From positions 1 through 48,907 of the forward strand of contig NZ_BMXN01000025.1 in NCBI RefSeq assembly GCF_014651775.1: a stretch of 48,907 nucleotides of DNA, read 5' to 3'. This DNA comes from Vreelandella hamiltonii (GTDB taxonomy: Bacteria > Pseudomonadota > Gammaproteobacteria > Pseudomonadales > Halomonadaceae). This document shows positions 18,391 through 26,675 of this stretch, piece by piece. Each line of letters opens with the position of its first letter. The first letter of the stretch is position 1. The notes beneath the pieces are model-generated. The model was given only the letters and a program-made list of their open reading frames with translations. It had not been told where the DNA came from and did not search any database. The translations under genes and the position numbers were made by a program.

Positions 18391-21111
18391 ATGACACAAG
18401 CGAGTGCCGTGATGCACACCAGACAAGAAGCAGCAGAGATGTTTCGCCAACTGGCAGAGGGGCTTGGGCATAGCCACCGGCCCTCCTTTTTCGATGCGCT
18501 GGTGGAGCAGTTGGCGCGACTGGTGGCGGTAGAGCATGCCCTGATCGCAGTGATCCGAGCGCCTAATATAGCGGAAACCTTGTCCGTATGGTCAAACGGT
18601 GCGCTGGCGAGCAATATCCGCTACTCGTTGACAGGGACGCCCTGCGAAACCGTCGTGGGCCACCAACCCTGCCTCTACCCCTGCAACGTGCAAGAGCGTT
18701 TTCCGCAAGATGAGCTATTGGTGCAATTGGGCGCCGAGAGCTACATGGGCTTGCCGCTGTTTGCTGCCGATGGTGCGGCCATTGGCATTCTGGCGGTATT
18801 GAGCAATCGGCCTCGGGCATTCGATGGGCTCGAGAACGAAATCCTGCGTATTGCGGCAGCTCAGGCGGGGGCCGAGCTGGGCCGTCGCCAGGCCGAAAGC
18901 GCCTTGCAGGCAAGCGAGCTGGCAGCCAAAGAGAGCGAAAGGCGTCTGGATACCCTGCTCAATCACCTGCCCGGCATGGCGTACCGGTGCCAAAACGATC
19001 GCGACTGGACCATGCTACTGGTGAGCCAAGGCGCCACGGCGCTGACCGGATACCACCCGGATGAGTTGGTGAAAAGTCGTGTCATCAGCTTTGGTGAGCT
19101 GGTGCACCCAGAAGACTTTCCACGCCTCTCGGCGGCCGCGCAGCGGGCGGTCGAAGAGCGCTGCCCTTTTCGCGTGACCTATCGGCTCCGGCATCGCGAT
19201 GGGCGCGAACGCTGGGTCTGGGAGCAGGGCCAGGCCATCTATACGGAGAGCGGCGAGCCGCTCTGCTTTGAAGGCTTCATTACCGATGTGACGGATCAGC
19301 AAGTGTCACAGCGGGTGCAGCAAGCCGTGGTGGAGGTGGCGTCGACGGTGACCTCGCGGATCGGGGACGACTACTTTTTACAGCTGATCACGACCCTGAC
19401 GCGCCTGCTGGAGGCAGATGCAGGCTTGATTGCCCTGCTGGAGCCCCCTCTGCCTGGCGAAGGCTTGCCTGATGCAACCGATGCCGTGCCGGTACGCACC
19501 GCCAGTCTGGTCAGCCTGGTCGTGGATGGCCAGGCTCAGGCGAGCGGGCACTTTGCCTTGCCTGGCACGCCCGCCGAGCGAGTGGTCATCGAACAGGAAA
19601 GTACCGAACTGCACAGTGCTGGCTACTGGCTGCCGGGCAACGCCCTGAGGGCCGAGGCCTGGATCGGGCGGCGGCTGGATAATGCCCAGGGCGATGCCAT
19701 TGGGGTCATGATGGTGTTCTACCGACAGCCGCTGTCCACCAATGCCTTTGCCACATCGGTACTGCAAATACTCTCGACCGGTGCGGCGGCCGAGCTGGAG
19801 CGGCGCCGAGATCATCGCCGTATTCACCAGTTGGCCTACATCGATACCATCACCGAGCTGCCCAATCGCGCCCATTTCATGGAGCAGTTGGCGACGCTGG
19901 GCGCCCAGGCCCAGTGCGAGCGTAAGTCGCTGACGCTGGTGCTGCTGGACCTGCGTCATTTCAAGGAGATCAATGACCTGCATGGCCATCAGGTGGGAGA
20001 CGCGTTGCTGGCCACCGTCGCCAGGCGTCTCCAGCAGCTGCATGACCTGAGCGGCCACTGCGCGCGGCTCTCCAGCGATGAGTTCGCACTACTTCTGCCG
20101 CAGCATCAGGGAGTCGCACTGGAAGCCTTCATCAGGCAAGTGATCGAGGCCATCAGGCACCCGATTCATCTGGAGCACCGTGAGTTTCAGTTGGATGCCA
20201 GCATCGGTTTCGCGCGCTACCCCAGCGACGTGGCCGCCCCCGCCGAGCTGTTCAACGCCGCCAGCATTGCGCTGCACGATGCCAAACAGCGCGATGCGGG
20301 CATATCTCCCTATACGCAGACCATGCGCCGCACGCTGGAGCGCCAGCAGTGGATGACCGAACGCTTGCACCGCGCCATCATCGAGCGGCGTCTGGAACTC
20401 TACTTTCAGCCGCAGGTAGACCTTGAGACCTATGCACTGACCGGTGCCGAAGTGCTCTGCCGCTGGCATGACCCGGAGTGGGGCTGGGTCAGCCCCGGCG
20501 AGTTCATCCCCCTTGCCGAACGGCGTGGGCTGATCCGCCTGCTGGGCGATTGGGTATTGGAAGCATCGGCGCGTCAGTGGTCGGACTGGCAGGTGGCGGG
20601 CACTCCGCTGCCTGGGCGGCTGTCGATCAACATGGCCGCCCAGCAGTTTGCCGACCCACGGCTCACCGAGCACGTCGCGCGGCTCACCCAAGGAGTGCCG
20701 CCGCAAGCGCTGGCCCTGGAGCTGACCGAAAGCGACTTCATGCGGGATCCGGATCAGGCGGTCATGATTACCCAGGCCATGCGTCAGGCGGGGTATGCGC
20801 TGTTGATCGATGACTTTGGCACCGGGTATTCGTCACTCTCCTACTTGCGCCGATTCGAGGCGGATGCCTTGAAAATCGATATCTCTTTCGTGCGCGACAT
20901 GCTGGACAATCCCCATGATCGCGCCATCGTGCAGACCATCATCGCCATGGCCAACGCGCTGGGCATGAAAACCCTGGCCGAGGGTGTCGAGCAGCAGGCC
21001 CAGGCCGAGCTGCTGGCACAACTGGGCTGTCATCAGGCTCAGGGGTATTGGTTTGGGCGGCCTCTGCCAGCGGCTGAGTTTGCCGCCACCTGGCTAAGCC
21101 GCCAGGGCTAG
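18391..21111 (+). CDS. GAF-PAS-GAF-GGDEF-EAL protein, predicted c-di-GMP phosphodiesterase
   Basis: A 906-residue cytoplasmic sensor. Domains in order: GAF (about 30-165), PAS (about 185-303), a second GAF-like region (about 310-470), GGDEF (about 480-645) and EAL (about 655-900). The GGDEF site is SSDEF (561-565), so cyclase activity is unlikely. The EAL motif is EVL (687-689) but keeps the catalytic Glu, and ELTES, IDDFGTGYSS (DDFGTG at 807-812), AEGVE and QGYWFGRPL are present. It probably degrades c-di-GMP in response to a small-molecule or redox signal. No Shine-Dalgarno sequence is clear before 18391, and ATG 18412 is an alternative start. Confidence 0.88.
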   Translation: MTQASAVMHTRQEAAEMFRQLAEGLGHSHRPSFFDALVEQLARLVAVEHALIAVIRAPNIAETLSVWSNGALASNIRYSLTGTPCETVVGHQPCLYPCNVQERFPQDELLVQLGAESYMGLPLFAADGAAIGILAVLSNRPRAFDGLENEILRIAAAQAGAELGRRQAESALQASELAAKESERRLDTLLNHLPGMAYRCQNDRDWTMLLVSQGATALTGYHPDELVKSRVISFGELVHPEDFPRLSAAAQRAVEERCPFRVTYRLRHRDGRERWVWEQGQAIYTESGEPLCFEGFITDVTDQQVSQRVQQAVVEVASTVTSRIGDDYFLQLITTLTRLLEADAGLIALLEPPLPGEGLPDATDAVPVRTASLVSLVVDGQAQASGHFALPGTPAERVVIEQESTELHSAGYWLPGNALRAEAWIGRRLDNAQGDAIGVMMVFYRQPLSTNAFATSVLQILSTGAAAELERRRDHRRIHQLAYIDTITELPNRAHFMEQLATLGAQAQCERKSLTLVLLDLRHFKEINDLHGHQVGDALLATVARRLQQLHDLSGHCARLSSDEFALLLPQHQGVALEAFIRQVIEAIRHPIHLEHREFQLDASIGFARYPSDVAAPAELFNAASIALHDAKQRDAGISPYTQTMRRTLERQQWMTERLHRAIIERRLELYFQPQVDLETYALTGAEVLCRWHDPEWGWVSPGEFIPLAERRGLIRLLGDWVLEASARQWSDWQVAGTPLPGRLSINMAAQQFADPRLTEHVARLTQGVPPQALALELTESDFMRDPDQAVMITQAMRQAGYALLIDDFGTGYSSLSYLRRFEADALKIDISFVRDMLDNPHDRAIVQTIIAMANALGMKTLAEGVEQQAQAELLAQLGCHQAQGYWFGRPLPAAEFAATWLSRQG

Positions 21112-21115
21112 CCGC

Positions 21116-21133
21116 GCGTCATCGTCCTGTCAT
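21116..21133 (+). promoter_or_regulatory. Possible Pho box upstream of the HAD-phnR pair
   Basis: GCGTCAT-CGTC-CTGTCAT: two seven-base units 11 bp apart, the second an exact PhoB-box unit. It lies in the 72-bp gap before the HAD phosphatase gene. A CATACC sequence 9 bases further on could serve as the -10. Confidence 0.45.
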
Positions 21134-21183
21134 CATCCATGGCATACCCTACGCGCGCCATACCGCGACGATAGGAGTTTGCC

Positions 21184-21912
21184 ATGCGCCTGGCCCTGTT
21201 CGACCTTGATGACACCCTCCTGGATGGAGACTGCAGCGACCGCTGGAATTTATGGATGATAGAGCAAGGCTGGGTCAGCGATGCCGAAGGTTTCATGGCC
21301 CGCGCGGAAGCGATGCAGCAGGCTTACCATGCGGGCAAGTTGAAGCTGGAAGAGTTCCTGGCCATGACGCTGGCGCCGTTGCGTGGCCGCCGGGTCGACG
21401 ACGTTCAAAAAGAAGTCGAGCGCTTCGTGGCTACTCACCTTCAGCCACGCATCTTCGAGCAGGCATGGCGCTGTCTCGATGCGCACCGACAGGCGGGCGA
21501 TACGCTGGTCTTGATCTCGGCGTCGGCCTGCCATCTGGTCGCGCCCATAGCGGCCATGCTGGGGATCGACCACGTGCTGGCGGTGGAGCTGGAGCAGGAC
21601 CGCTTGCCAGGCGGCGCCGTGTACACCGGGCGCAGCGTGGGGGTGCTTTCCTACCGTGGCGGCAAGGTCACGCGGCTACAGCAGTGGCTGGCGGAGCAGG
21701 GGCGTCCTGCGTGCCATACCACGTTCTATTCCGATTCCCGCAACGACCTGCCGCTGCTGCAATATGTCGATTGTGCGATTGCCGTCAACCCGGACCCGGT
21801 GCTGGCGGAGGTGGCTGGCGTCGAAGGCTGGCGACGCTTAGACTGGCGTTCAGGCACCCCACCGGGTGCGTCACCCCCTACGGCTCCTCCAGGAAAATCG
21901 GCGCATGCCTGA
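21184..21912 (+). CDS. HAD-superfamily phosphatase (HAD-IB, SerB-like)
   Basis: A 242-residue HAD phosphatase of the IB subclass. Motif I is FDLDDTLLDGD (nucleophile Asp7), motif II is the Ser in LVLISASACH, and motif III/IV are GGKVTRL and FYSDSRNDLPLL. This subclass includes phosphoserine and histidinol-phosphate phosphatases, so the substrate cannot be read from sequence. It starts after TAGGAG and its end overlaps the phnR start by eight bases, so the two genes are cotranscribed. A possible Pho box lies upstream. The Pro-rich tail after residue 215 is unusual for the family. Confidence 0.85.
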   Translation: MRLALFDLDDTLLDGDCSDRWNLWMIEQGWVSDAEGFMARAEAMQQAYHAGKLKLEEFLAMTLAPLRGRRVDDVQKEVERFVATHLQPRIFEQAWRCLDAHRQAGDTLVLISASACHLVAPIAAMLGIDHVLAVELEQDRLPGGAVYTGRSVGVLSYRGGKVTRLQQWLAEQGRPACHTTFYSDSRNDLPLLQYVDCAIAVNPDPVLAEVAGVEGWRRLDWRSGTPPGASPPTAPPGKSAHA

Positions 21913-22615
21913 TGCCTACTACCTACAGCTTACCGAACAGCTTCGCTACCTGATTGCACGATATGCTACTCAATGGGAGGGCAAGTTACCCGCTGAGCGC
22001 ACCCTGGCCGAGCGTTTCTCGACTACCCGAGTGACGCTGCGCCAGGCCTTGGCGCAGTTGGAAGGAGAGGGCTTGATCCACCGCAGCAATCGACGCGGCT
22101 GGTTCATCTCTCCGGCGCGCCTGATGTACGACCCCACCCGAGACGCGGGCTTCAATGATTATGTTCGTGCCCAAGGCCGTCAGCCGCGTACCACCGTGCT
22201 CAAGCTGGAGTCGCGGACTCACCCTCCAGCAGCAAGAGCCCTGAGCCTCCCGGAGCATCAGGTGTTTCACCACATCCGCCGCCGCCGCTACGTCGATGAC
22301 CGCGCCGTGTTGGCAGAGTCGTTGTGGGTCGTCCCTGAGCGTGCTCCCGAACTATTGGACATTTACACCCATCAGTCGTTATGGGGGCTGTTGCGCGAAC
22401 GCTGGGGACACCACTTGGCGAATCGTTCGATACATATGGTCTCCGAAGCCTTGACCCCAGGCGATGCCGAAGAGTTGTTCGTGGCGCCCGGCACGGCGGG
22501 GCTCAATATTTGTCGTGCCATCTTCGATGATCGGCAGCGCCCCCTCGAATATGACGAAGAGCACTGGCTGCACGACTCACTGTGCATTCGGGTCGAGCTG
22601 TCGGGGCAGCAGTAA
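21905..22615 (+). CDS. phnR: GntR/UTRA-family regulator of phosphonate genes
   Basis: A 236-residue HutC-type GntR regulator: winged helix at about residues 5-70 (LPAERTLAERFSTTRVTLRQALAQLEGEGLIHR) and a UTRA ligand-binding domain to the end. Start ATG 21905 has AGGAAAA upstream and fits the family; a start at 21866 lies within the HAD gene. It precedes the 2-aminoethylphosphonate transporter and PhnW genes, and two TGGT-N4-ACCA operators lie at their promoters. It is therefore probably the local repressor, relieved by 2-aminoethylphosphonate or a breakdown product. Orthology to named PhnR proteins is inferred from context. Confidence 0.82.
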   Translation: MPDAYYLQLTEQLRYLIARYATQWEGKLPAERTLAERFSTTRVTLRQALAQLEGEGLIHRSNRRGWFISPARLMYDPTRDAGFNDYVRAQGRQPRTTVLKLESRTHPPAARALSLPEHQVFHHIRRRRYVDDRAVLAESLWVVPERAPELLDIYTHQSLWGLLRERWGHHLANRSIHMVSEALTPGDAEELFVAPGTAGLNICRAIFDDRQRPLEYDEEHWLHDSLCIRVELSGQQ

Positions 22616-22663
22616 GAAGCGCCTGCGCATCCGCAACATGAAATTAAAGAATCGTTCAAACAA

Positions 22664-22681
22664 GCGTCACGGCTTTGTCAT
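22664..22681 (+). promoter_or_regulatory. Possible Pho box of the phosphonate transporter operon
   Basis: GCGTCAC-GGCT-TTGTCAT: two PhoB-like units 11 bp apart. CAGAAT (22692-22697) lies 10 bases downstream, the usual distance from a Pho box to the -10 of an activated promoter. Confidence 0.45.
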
Positions 22682-22699
22682 TTTTTTTATCCAGAATTC

Positions 22700-22711
22700 T
22701 GGTCTATACCA
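22700..22711. promoter_or_regulatory. Candidate PhnR operator 1
   Basis: TGGTCTATACCA, which is the exact reverse complement of the site at 26661-26672. It overlaps a 12-bp palindrome CCAGAATTCTGG (22691-22702) and should cover the transcription start. HutC-type regulators such as mycobacterial PhnF recognise this kind of sequence. Confidence 0.6.
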
Positions 22712-22729
22712 AAAACCTGGAGTCCTTCC

Positions 22730-23761
22730 ATGTCAATGTCGCGCCGCGTGTTCCAACCTGCCTTGATGGCGAGTGCCTTCGCTTTTGCTACCACCGTCAG
22801 TGCCACCGAACTGACCGTCTATACCGCCGTAGAGTCCGATGATCTGCAAAAATATGCCGAGCGTTTCAACGCGGCACATCCCGACATCACCATCAATTGG
22901 GTACGTGATTCGACGGGGGTGATCACGGCACGCTTGCTGGCCGAGAAGAACAATCCACAAGCGGACGTGATCTGGGGCCTGGCGGCTACCAGCCTGCTGC
23001 TGCTTGAAGAAGAAGGCATGCTGGAGCGCTATGCGCCGGAAGGCGTCGACAACCTCGAGCCACGGTTCGTGGATCCGGCCTTCCGTGAGGGGCAAGATCC
23101 CGCCTGGGTTGGCATGGACGCCTGGGTCGCTGCGATTTGCTACAACACCATCGAAGGTGAGCGTCAGGGCGTGCCGATGCCTACTTCCTGGGAAGACCTG
23201 ACCCAGCCTGAATTTGCAGGCCACGTCATCATGCCCAATCCCAACTCATCGGGTACCGGGTACCTGGATGTCGCCAGTTGGATCCAGCTCTGGGGCGAAG
23301 AGCAGGCTTGGGACTATATGGACCGTCTGCACACTAATATTTCCCGCTATACCCATTCTGGTTCGGCACCGTGCAGCCTGGCCGCCACGGGTGAAGCCGT
23401 AATCGGCGTCTCGTTCGCCTTTCGTGGAGCGCGTTTGAAGTCTCAAGGGGCGCCCATTGAGGTCGTATTTCCGGAAGAGGGGCTGGGTTGGGACATGGAA
23501 GCCGCTGCGGTCGTGGCTGGCACCGACAAGTTGGAAGCGGCACAAACGCTCATGGACTGGGCAGCTTCGCGGGAGGCCAATGAACTGTATAACGAAGGCT
23601 ATGCCGTCGTGGCCTACCCAGGCGTGGCACAACCCATCGAGAACTACCCCGCCGACATTACCGAGCGCATGATCGATGCCGACTTCCAGTGGGCTGCCGT
23701 GAATCGTGAGCGCGTACTCGCCGAGTGGCAGCGTCGCTACGACGGCAAGACCGAACAGTAA
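22730..23761 (+). CDS. phnS: 2-aminoethylphosphonate ABC transporter substrate-binding protein
   Basis: A 343-residue periplasmic binding protein of the iron/spermidine-like type 2 fold. It has a signal peptide cleaved near VSA-TE (residue 25) and begins ELTVYTAVESDDLQKYAERFN. Features typical of this subfamily are the PNPNSSGTGYLDVASW segment and a following GEAVIGVSFAFRGARLK. The start at 22730 follows GGAG by seven bases. It heads a transporter operon adjoining phnW and phnX, which supports 2-aminoethylphosphonate as the ligand. Sequence alone would also allow an Fe3+-type binding protein. Confidence 0.8.
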   Translation: MSMSRRVFQPALMASAFAFATTVSATELTVYTAVESDDLQKYAERFNAAHPDITINWVRDSTGVITARLLAEKNNPQADVIWGLAATSLLLLEEEGMLERYAPEGVDNLEPRFVDPAFREGQDPAWVGMDAWVAAICYNTIEGERQGVPMPTSWEDLTQPEFAGHVIMPNPNSSGTGYLDVASWIQLWGEEQAWDYMDRLHTNISRYTHSGSAPCSLAATGEAVIGVSFAFRGARLKSQGAPIEVVFPEEGLGWDMEAAAVVAGTDKLEAAQTLMDWAASREANELYNEGYAVVAYPGVAQPIENYPADITERMIDADFQWAAVNRERVLAEWQRRYDGKTEQ

Positions 23762-23770
23762 TCGTGAACA

Positions 23771-23792
23771 GGCCCCAACGTTCGTTGGGGCC
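23771..23792 (+). terminator. Intercistronic hairpin after the binding-protein gene
   Basis: GGCCCCAACG-TT-CGTTGGGGCC, a perfect 10-bp stem without a T-run, nine bases after the phnS stop. It probably stabilises the upstream message or attenuates the downstream genes rather than ending transcription. Confidence 0.5.
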
Positions 23793-23802
23793 GGGAGATG
23801 TT

Positions 23803-24930
23803 ATGCAATCGACCCTGACATCGCCGCTCACGGCTGACTCGGCTGCAGCGGCGCCGCTCACACACTCCACCCATTTGGCCATCGAGGGAGTCACCAAGCA
23901 CTTCGGCAGCTTTACCGCGCTGGACAACATTTCTCTGAGCATCCAGGAGGGTGAGTTCGTCTGCTTTCTTGGCCCGTCAGGCTGCGGAAAGACCACGCTG
24001 CTGCGCACGATTGCGGGGCTGACACGTCAGAGCGCAGGCGTACTCGTTCAGCGTGGCAAAGACATTTCCACCCTGCCGCCACAGGCACGGGATTTCGGCA
24101 TCGTCTTTCAGTCTTATGCGCTGTTTCCCAACCTGACGGTCTTCGACAACATTGCGTATGGGCTGCGTAATCGCCGCGTCAAGCGTGAAGAGGTCTCGGC
24201 GCGGGTTGCCGAGCTGTTGGCGTTGGTGGATTTGACGGGCAGCGAAAGCAAATACCCGGCAGCGCTTTCCGGTGGCCAGCAGCAGCGTGTGGCCTTGGCC
24301 AGGGCCCTGGCCATGGAGCCCGCCTTGCTGTTGCTGGATGAGCCGCTGTCTGCGCTGGACGCCCGAGTGCGCGGGCATTTGCGCAGTCAGATTAAGGCGC
24401 TTCAGGAGAGCCTTGGCGTTACCACCATCATGGTCACCCATGATCAGGAGGAAGCGCTGACCATGGCAGATCGTATCGTGGTGATGAATCATGGCGTGGT
24501 CGAGCAGGTCGGTACACCGGCCGAGATCTATCATCAGCCAGCCAGTGCCTTTGTGGCCTCCTTTATCGGCACCATGAATTTTATCGATGTGACCGCCTCG
24601 ACAGGCCAGCAGGTTCTGTTGGGCGACACGTGTTGCGACTGTCAGTCGCACACTCATGCGCCGGGCCAGCCTGCCCGTCTCGCCATACGCCCTGAAGCAG
24701 TGGCGCTGACGCGCCAACCAGGGCCACTGCAAGGCGAAGTCGTCGGCATCGAGTTCATGGGGGCTTACCAACGCCTTGCTCTGCAAGTGGCATCTACCGG
24801 CCAAATCCTGTTGGCAGACGTTCCCAGTCGTGACCAGCGGGCGATTGCGCCCCGCATTGGCCAAACACTGGGCATTCATCTGCCAGCAGAAGCCTCCTTT
24901 ATCTATCCGGCGGGGAGCGTTCATTCATGA
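23803..24930 (+). CDS. phnT: 2-aminoethylphosphonate ABC transporter ATP-binding protein
   Basis: A 375-residue ATPase with Walker A GPSGCGKTT, Q-loop FQSYALFPNLTV, signature LSGGQQQRVALARALA, Walker B LLLLDEPLSALD and the switch His in VTHDQEEAL. A TOBE-type domain fills the C-terminal 120 residues. The start at 23803 follows GGGAG; the longer frame from 23725 runs back into phnS. Its stop overlaps the permease start by four bases. It energises uptake with phnS and the fused permease. Confidence 0.88.
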   Translation: MQSTLTSPLTADSAAAAPLTHSTHLAIEGVTKHFGSFTALDNISLSIQEGEFVCFLGPSGCGKTTLLRTIAGLTRQSAGVLVQRGKDISTLPPQARDFGIVFQSYALFPNLTVFDNIAYGLRNRRVKREEVSARVAELLALVDLTGSESKYPAALSGGQQQRVALARALAMEPALLLLDEPLSALDARVRGHLRSQIKALQESLGVTTIMVTHDQEEALTMADRIVVMNHGVVEQVGTPAEIYHQPASAFVASFIGTMNFIDVTASTGQQVLLGDTCCDCQSHTHAPGQPARLAIRPEAVALTRQPGPLQGEVVGIEFMGAYQRLALQVASTGQILLADVPSRDQRAIAPRIGQTLGIHLPAEASFIYPAGSVHS

Positions 24931-26621
24931 CGTCGCTCACCCATGGCCGGTTGGCCCGTCACATGTCCCGTGAGTCGATTGTTCGCCTGCTGGTACTGCT
25001 GCTGGGGGCGGCATTGATGGTGGTGGGGCTGCTGTTTCCTCTCTTTGCCATGCTGGTCAAAAGCGTGCAGGACCGCAGCGGCGACTTTATTGGACTGGCG
25101 AATTTCGTGCAGTACTTCCAGACCCCGGCGCTGGTCAATTCGATCGCCAATTCGCTCCGGGTAGCGCTGATGACCACACTTATCGTGGTCGGTCTGGCCT
25201 TTCTGTGCGCCTATGGCATTACCCGTACCTGCATGCCCGGTAAGCGGGTATTTCGTATGCTGGCGATTCTGCCCATTCTGGCGCCCTCGCTGTTACCTGC
25301 CATTAGCCTGGTCTACCTGTTTGGCAACCAGGGGTTTTTGCGCGATGTGCTGATGGGGCAGTCGATCTACGGCCCGATTGGCGTGGTCATGGGGATGAGC
25401 TTCTGGATATTCCCCCATGCGCTGATGCTGCTAACCACGGCATTGACCCATAGCGATGCGCGGCTATACGAGGCGGCAGAGTCACTGGGCACACCCAAGT
25501 GGCGGACTTTCCTGACCATCACGCTTCCCGGTGTGCGCTACGGGCTGATTTCCTGTGTGTTTGTGGTGTTTACACTGGCGATCACCGACTTTGGTGTTCC
25601 CAAGATCATCGGCGGGCAGTTCAGCGTGCTGGCGACGGATGTCTATCGTCAGGTCGTGGGGCAACAGAATTTCCAGATGGGAGCGGTGGTCAGCGTGATT
25701 CTGCTGCTGCCAGCGGTGCTCTCTTTCCTGGTAGACCGCTGGATTCAGCGGCGTCAGGTGGCCCAGCTTTCAGCGCGGGCCGTGCCTTGGCATCCTACTC
25801 CCAGCCCGCTGCGTGATGGGGTGTTTGCACTGCTGTGTTTCGCCGTGGCAGGCGTGATTCTGTTGGTGATTGGCACGGCGATCTATGCATCGCTGGTACA
25901 GTTCTGGCCCTACAACCAAGCGCTGACCCTCAAGCATTACGCCTTTCAGGGCCTGGGTGGCGGTGGTTGGGGTGCCTGGTGGAATTCGCTGAGGCTGGCG
26001 TTCAGCGTGGCGCTGATCGGCACCCTGGTGATTTTCTTCAATGCCTGGCTGATCGAAAAAAGTGACGGTTACCGTGCGCTACGCCAGGGGTTGCACCTGA
26101 TGGCCATGCTGCCAATGGCCGTGCCGGGGATGGTGCTGGGGCTTGCCTATATCTTCTTCTTCAATCAGGCGGGCAATCCACTCAACTGGCTGTACGGCAC
26201 CATGGCGATTCTCGTGCTCAATACGCTGGTGCATTTTTATACGGTCTGCCACCTCACTTCCGTGACGGCGCTAAAACAGCTCGACCCAGAGTTCGAGGCC
26301 GTGGGGGCATCGCTCAAGGTACCTTTCTGGACCACGTTCCGGCGGGTGACCCTACCGGTATCGCTACCTGCCGTGCTGGATATTTCGGTCTACCTCTTCG
26401 TCAATGCCATGACGACGGTATCCGCCGTGGTGTTCCTCTATAACAGCGATACGCGGTTGGCGTCGGTGGCCGTATTGCACCTGGACGAAGCCGGCTATTT
26501 CGCCAGTGCGGCTGCCATGGCAGTACTGATCTTTTTCACCTCTCTGGTCGTCAAGCTTTTACACGCGGCCCTCACCCACGTTCTTCTCAACAATGCACAG
26601 CGCTGGCGTCAGGCGGGCTAG
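24927..26621 (+). CDS. phnU: 2-aminoethylphosphonate ABC transporter permease (two fused domains)
   Basis: A 564-residue inner-membrane permease with about 12 helices in two similar halves. Each half has a coupling (EAA) motif: EAAESLGTPKWRTFLTITLP near residue 185 and EAVGASLKVPFWTTF near 455. This two-in-one organisation is known for the putative 2-aminoethylphosphonate permease and for FbpB-like iron permeases. With phnS and phnT it makes a complete transporter. Its stop codon lies in the loop of a GC-rich hairpin. Confidence 0.85.
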   Translation: MTSLTHGRLARHMSRESIVRLLVLLLGAALMVVGLLFPLFAMLVKSVQDRSGDFIGLANFVQYFQTPALVNSIANSLRVALMTTLIVVGLAFLCAYGITRTCMPGKRVFRMLAILPILAPSLLPAISLVYLFGNQGFLRDVLMGQSIYGPIGVVMGMSFWIFPHALMLLTTALTHSDARLYEAAESLGTPKWRTFLTITLPGVRYGLISCVFVVFTLAITDFGVPKIIGGQFSVLATDVYRQVVGQQNFQMGAVVSVILLLPAVLSFLVDRWIQRRQVAQLSARAVPWHPTPSPLRDGVFALLCFAVAGVILLVIGTAIYASLVQFWPYNQALTLKHYAFQGLGGGGWGAWWNSLRLAFSVALIGTLVIFFNAWLIEKSDGYRALRQGLHLMAMLPMAVPGMVLGLAYIFFFNQAGNPLNWLYGTMAILVLNTLVHFYTVCHLTSVTALKQLDPEFEAVGASLKVPFWTTFRRVTLPVSLPAVLDISVYLFVNAMTTVSAVVFLYNSDTRLASVAVLHLDEAGYFASAAAMAVLIFFTSLVVKLLHAALTHVLLNNAQRWRQAG

Positions 26622-26631
26622 ACAGCCCGCC
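26612..26631 (+). terminator. Hairpin spanning the permease stop codon
   Basis: GGCGGGCT-AGAC-AGCCCGCC. The TAG stop (26619-26621) is at the edge of the loop. There is no T-run, so it may act as an attenuator or stability element before phnW. Confidence 0.5.
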
Positions 26632-26660
26632 ATGTGGATCGCTACTCTGTATGCATTATC

Positions 26661-26672
26661 TGGTATAGACCA
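26661..26672 (+). promoter_or_regulatory. Candidate PhnR operator 2 and phnW extended -10
   Basis: TGGTATAGACCA. Within it TGG-TATAGA has the form of an extended -10 promoter (TGn-TATAAT). Transcription would start about seven bases later, at the phnW start codon (26676). A regulator bound here would block RNA polymerase directly. No good -35 is visible, which an extended -10 does not strictly need. Confidence 0.55.
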
Positions 26673-26675
26673 AAT

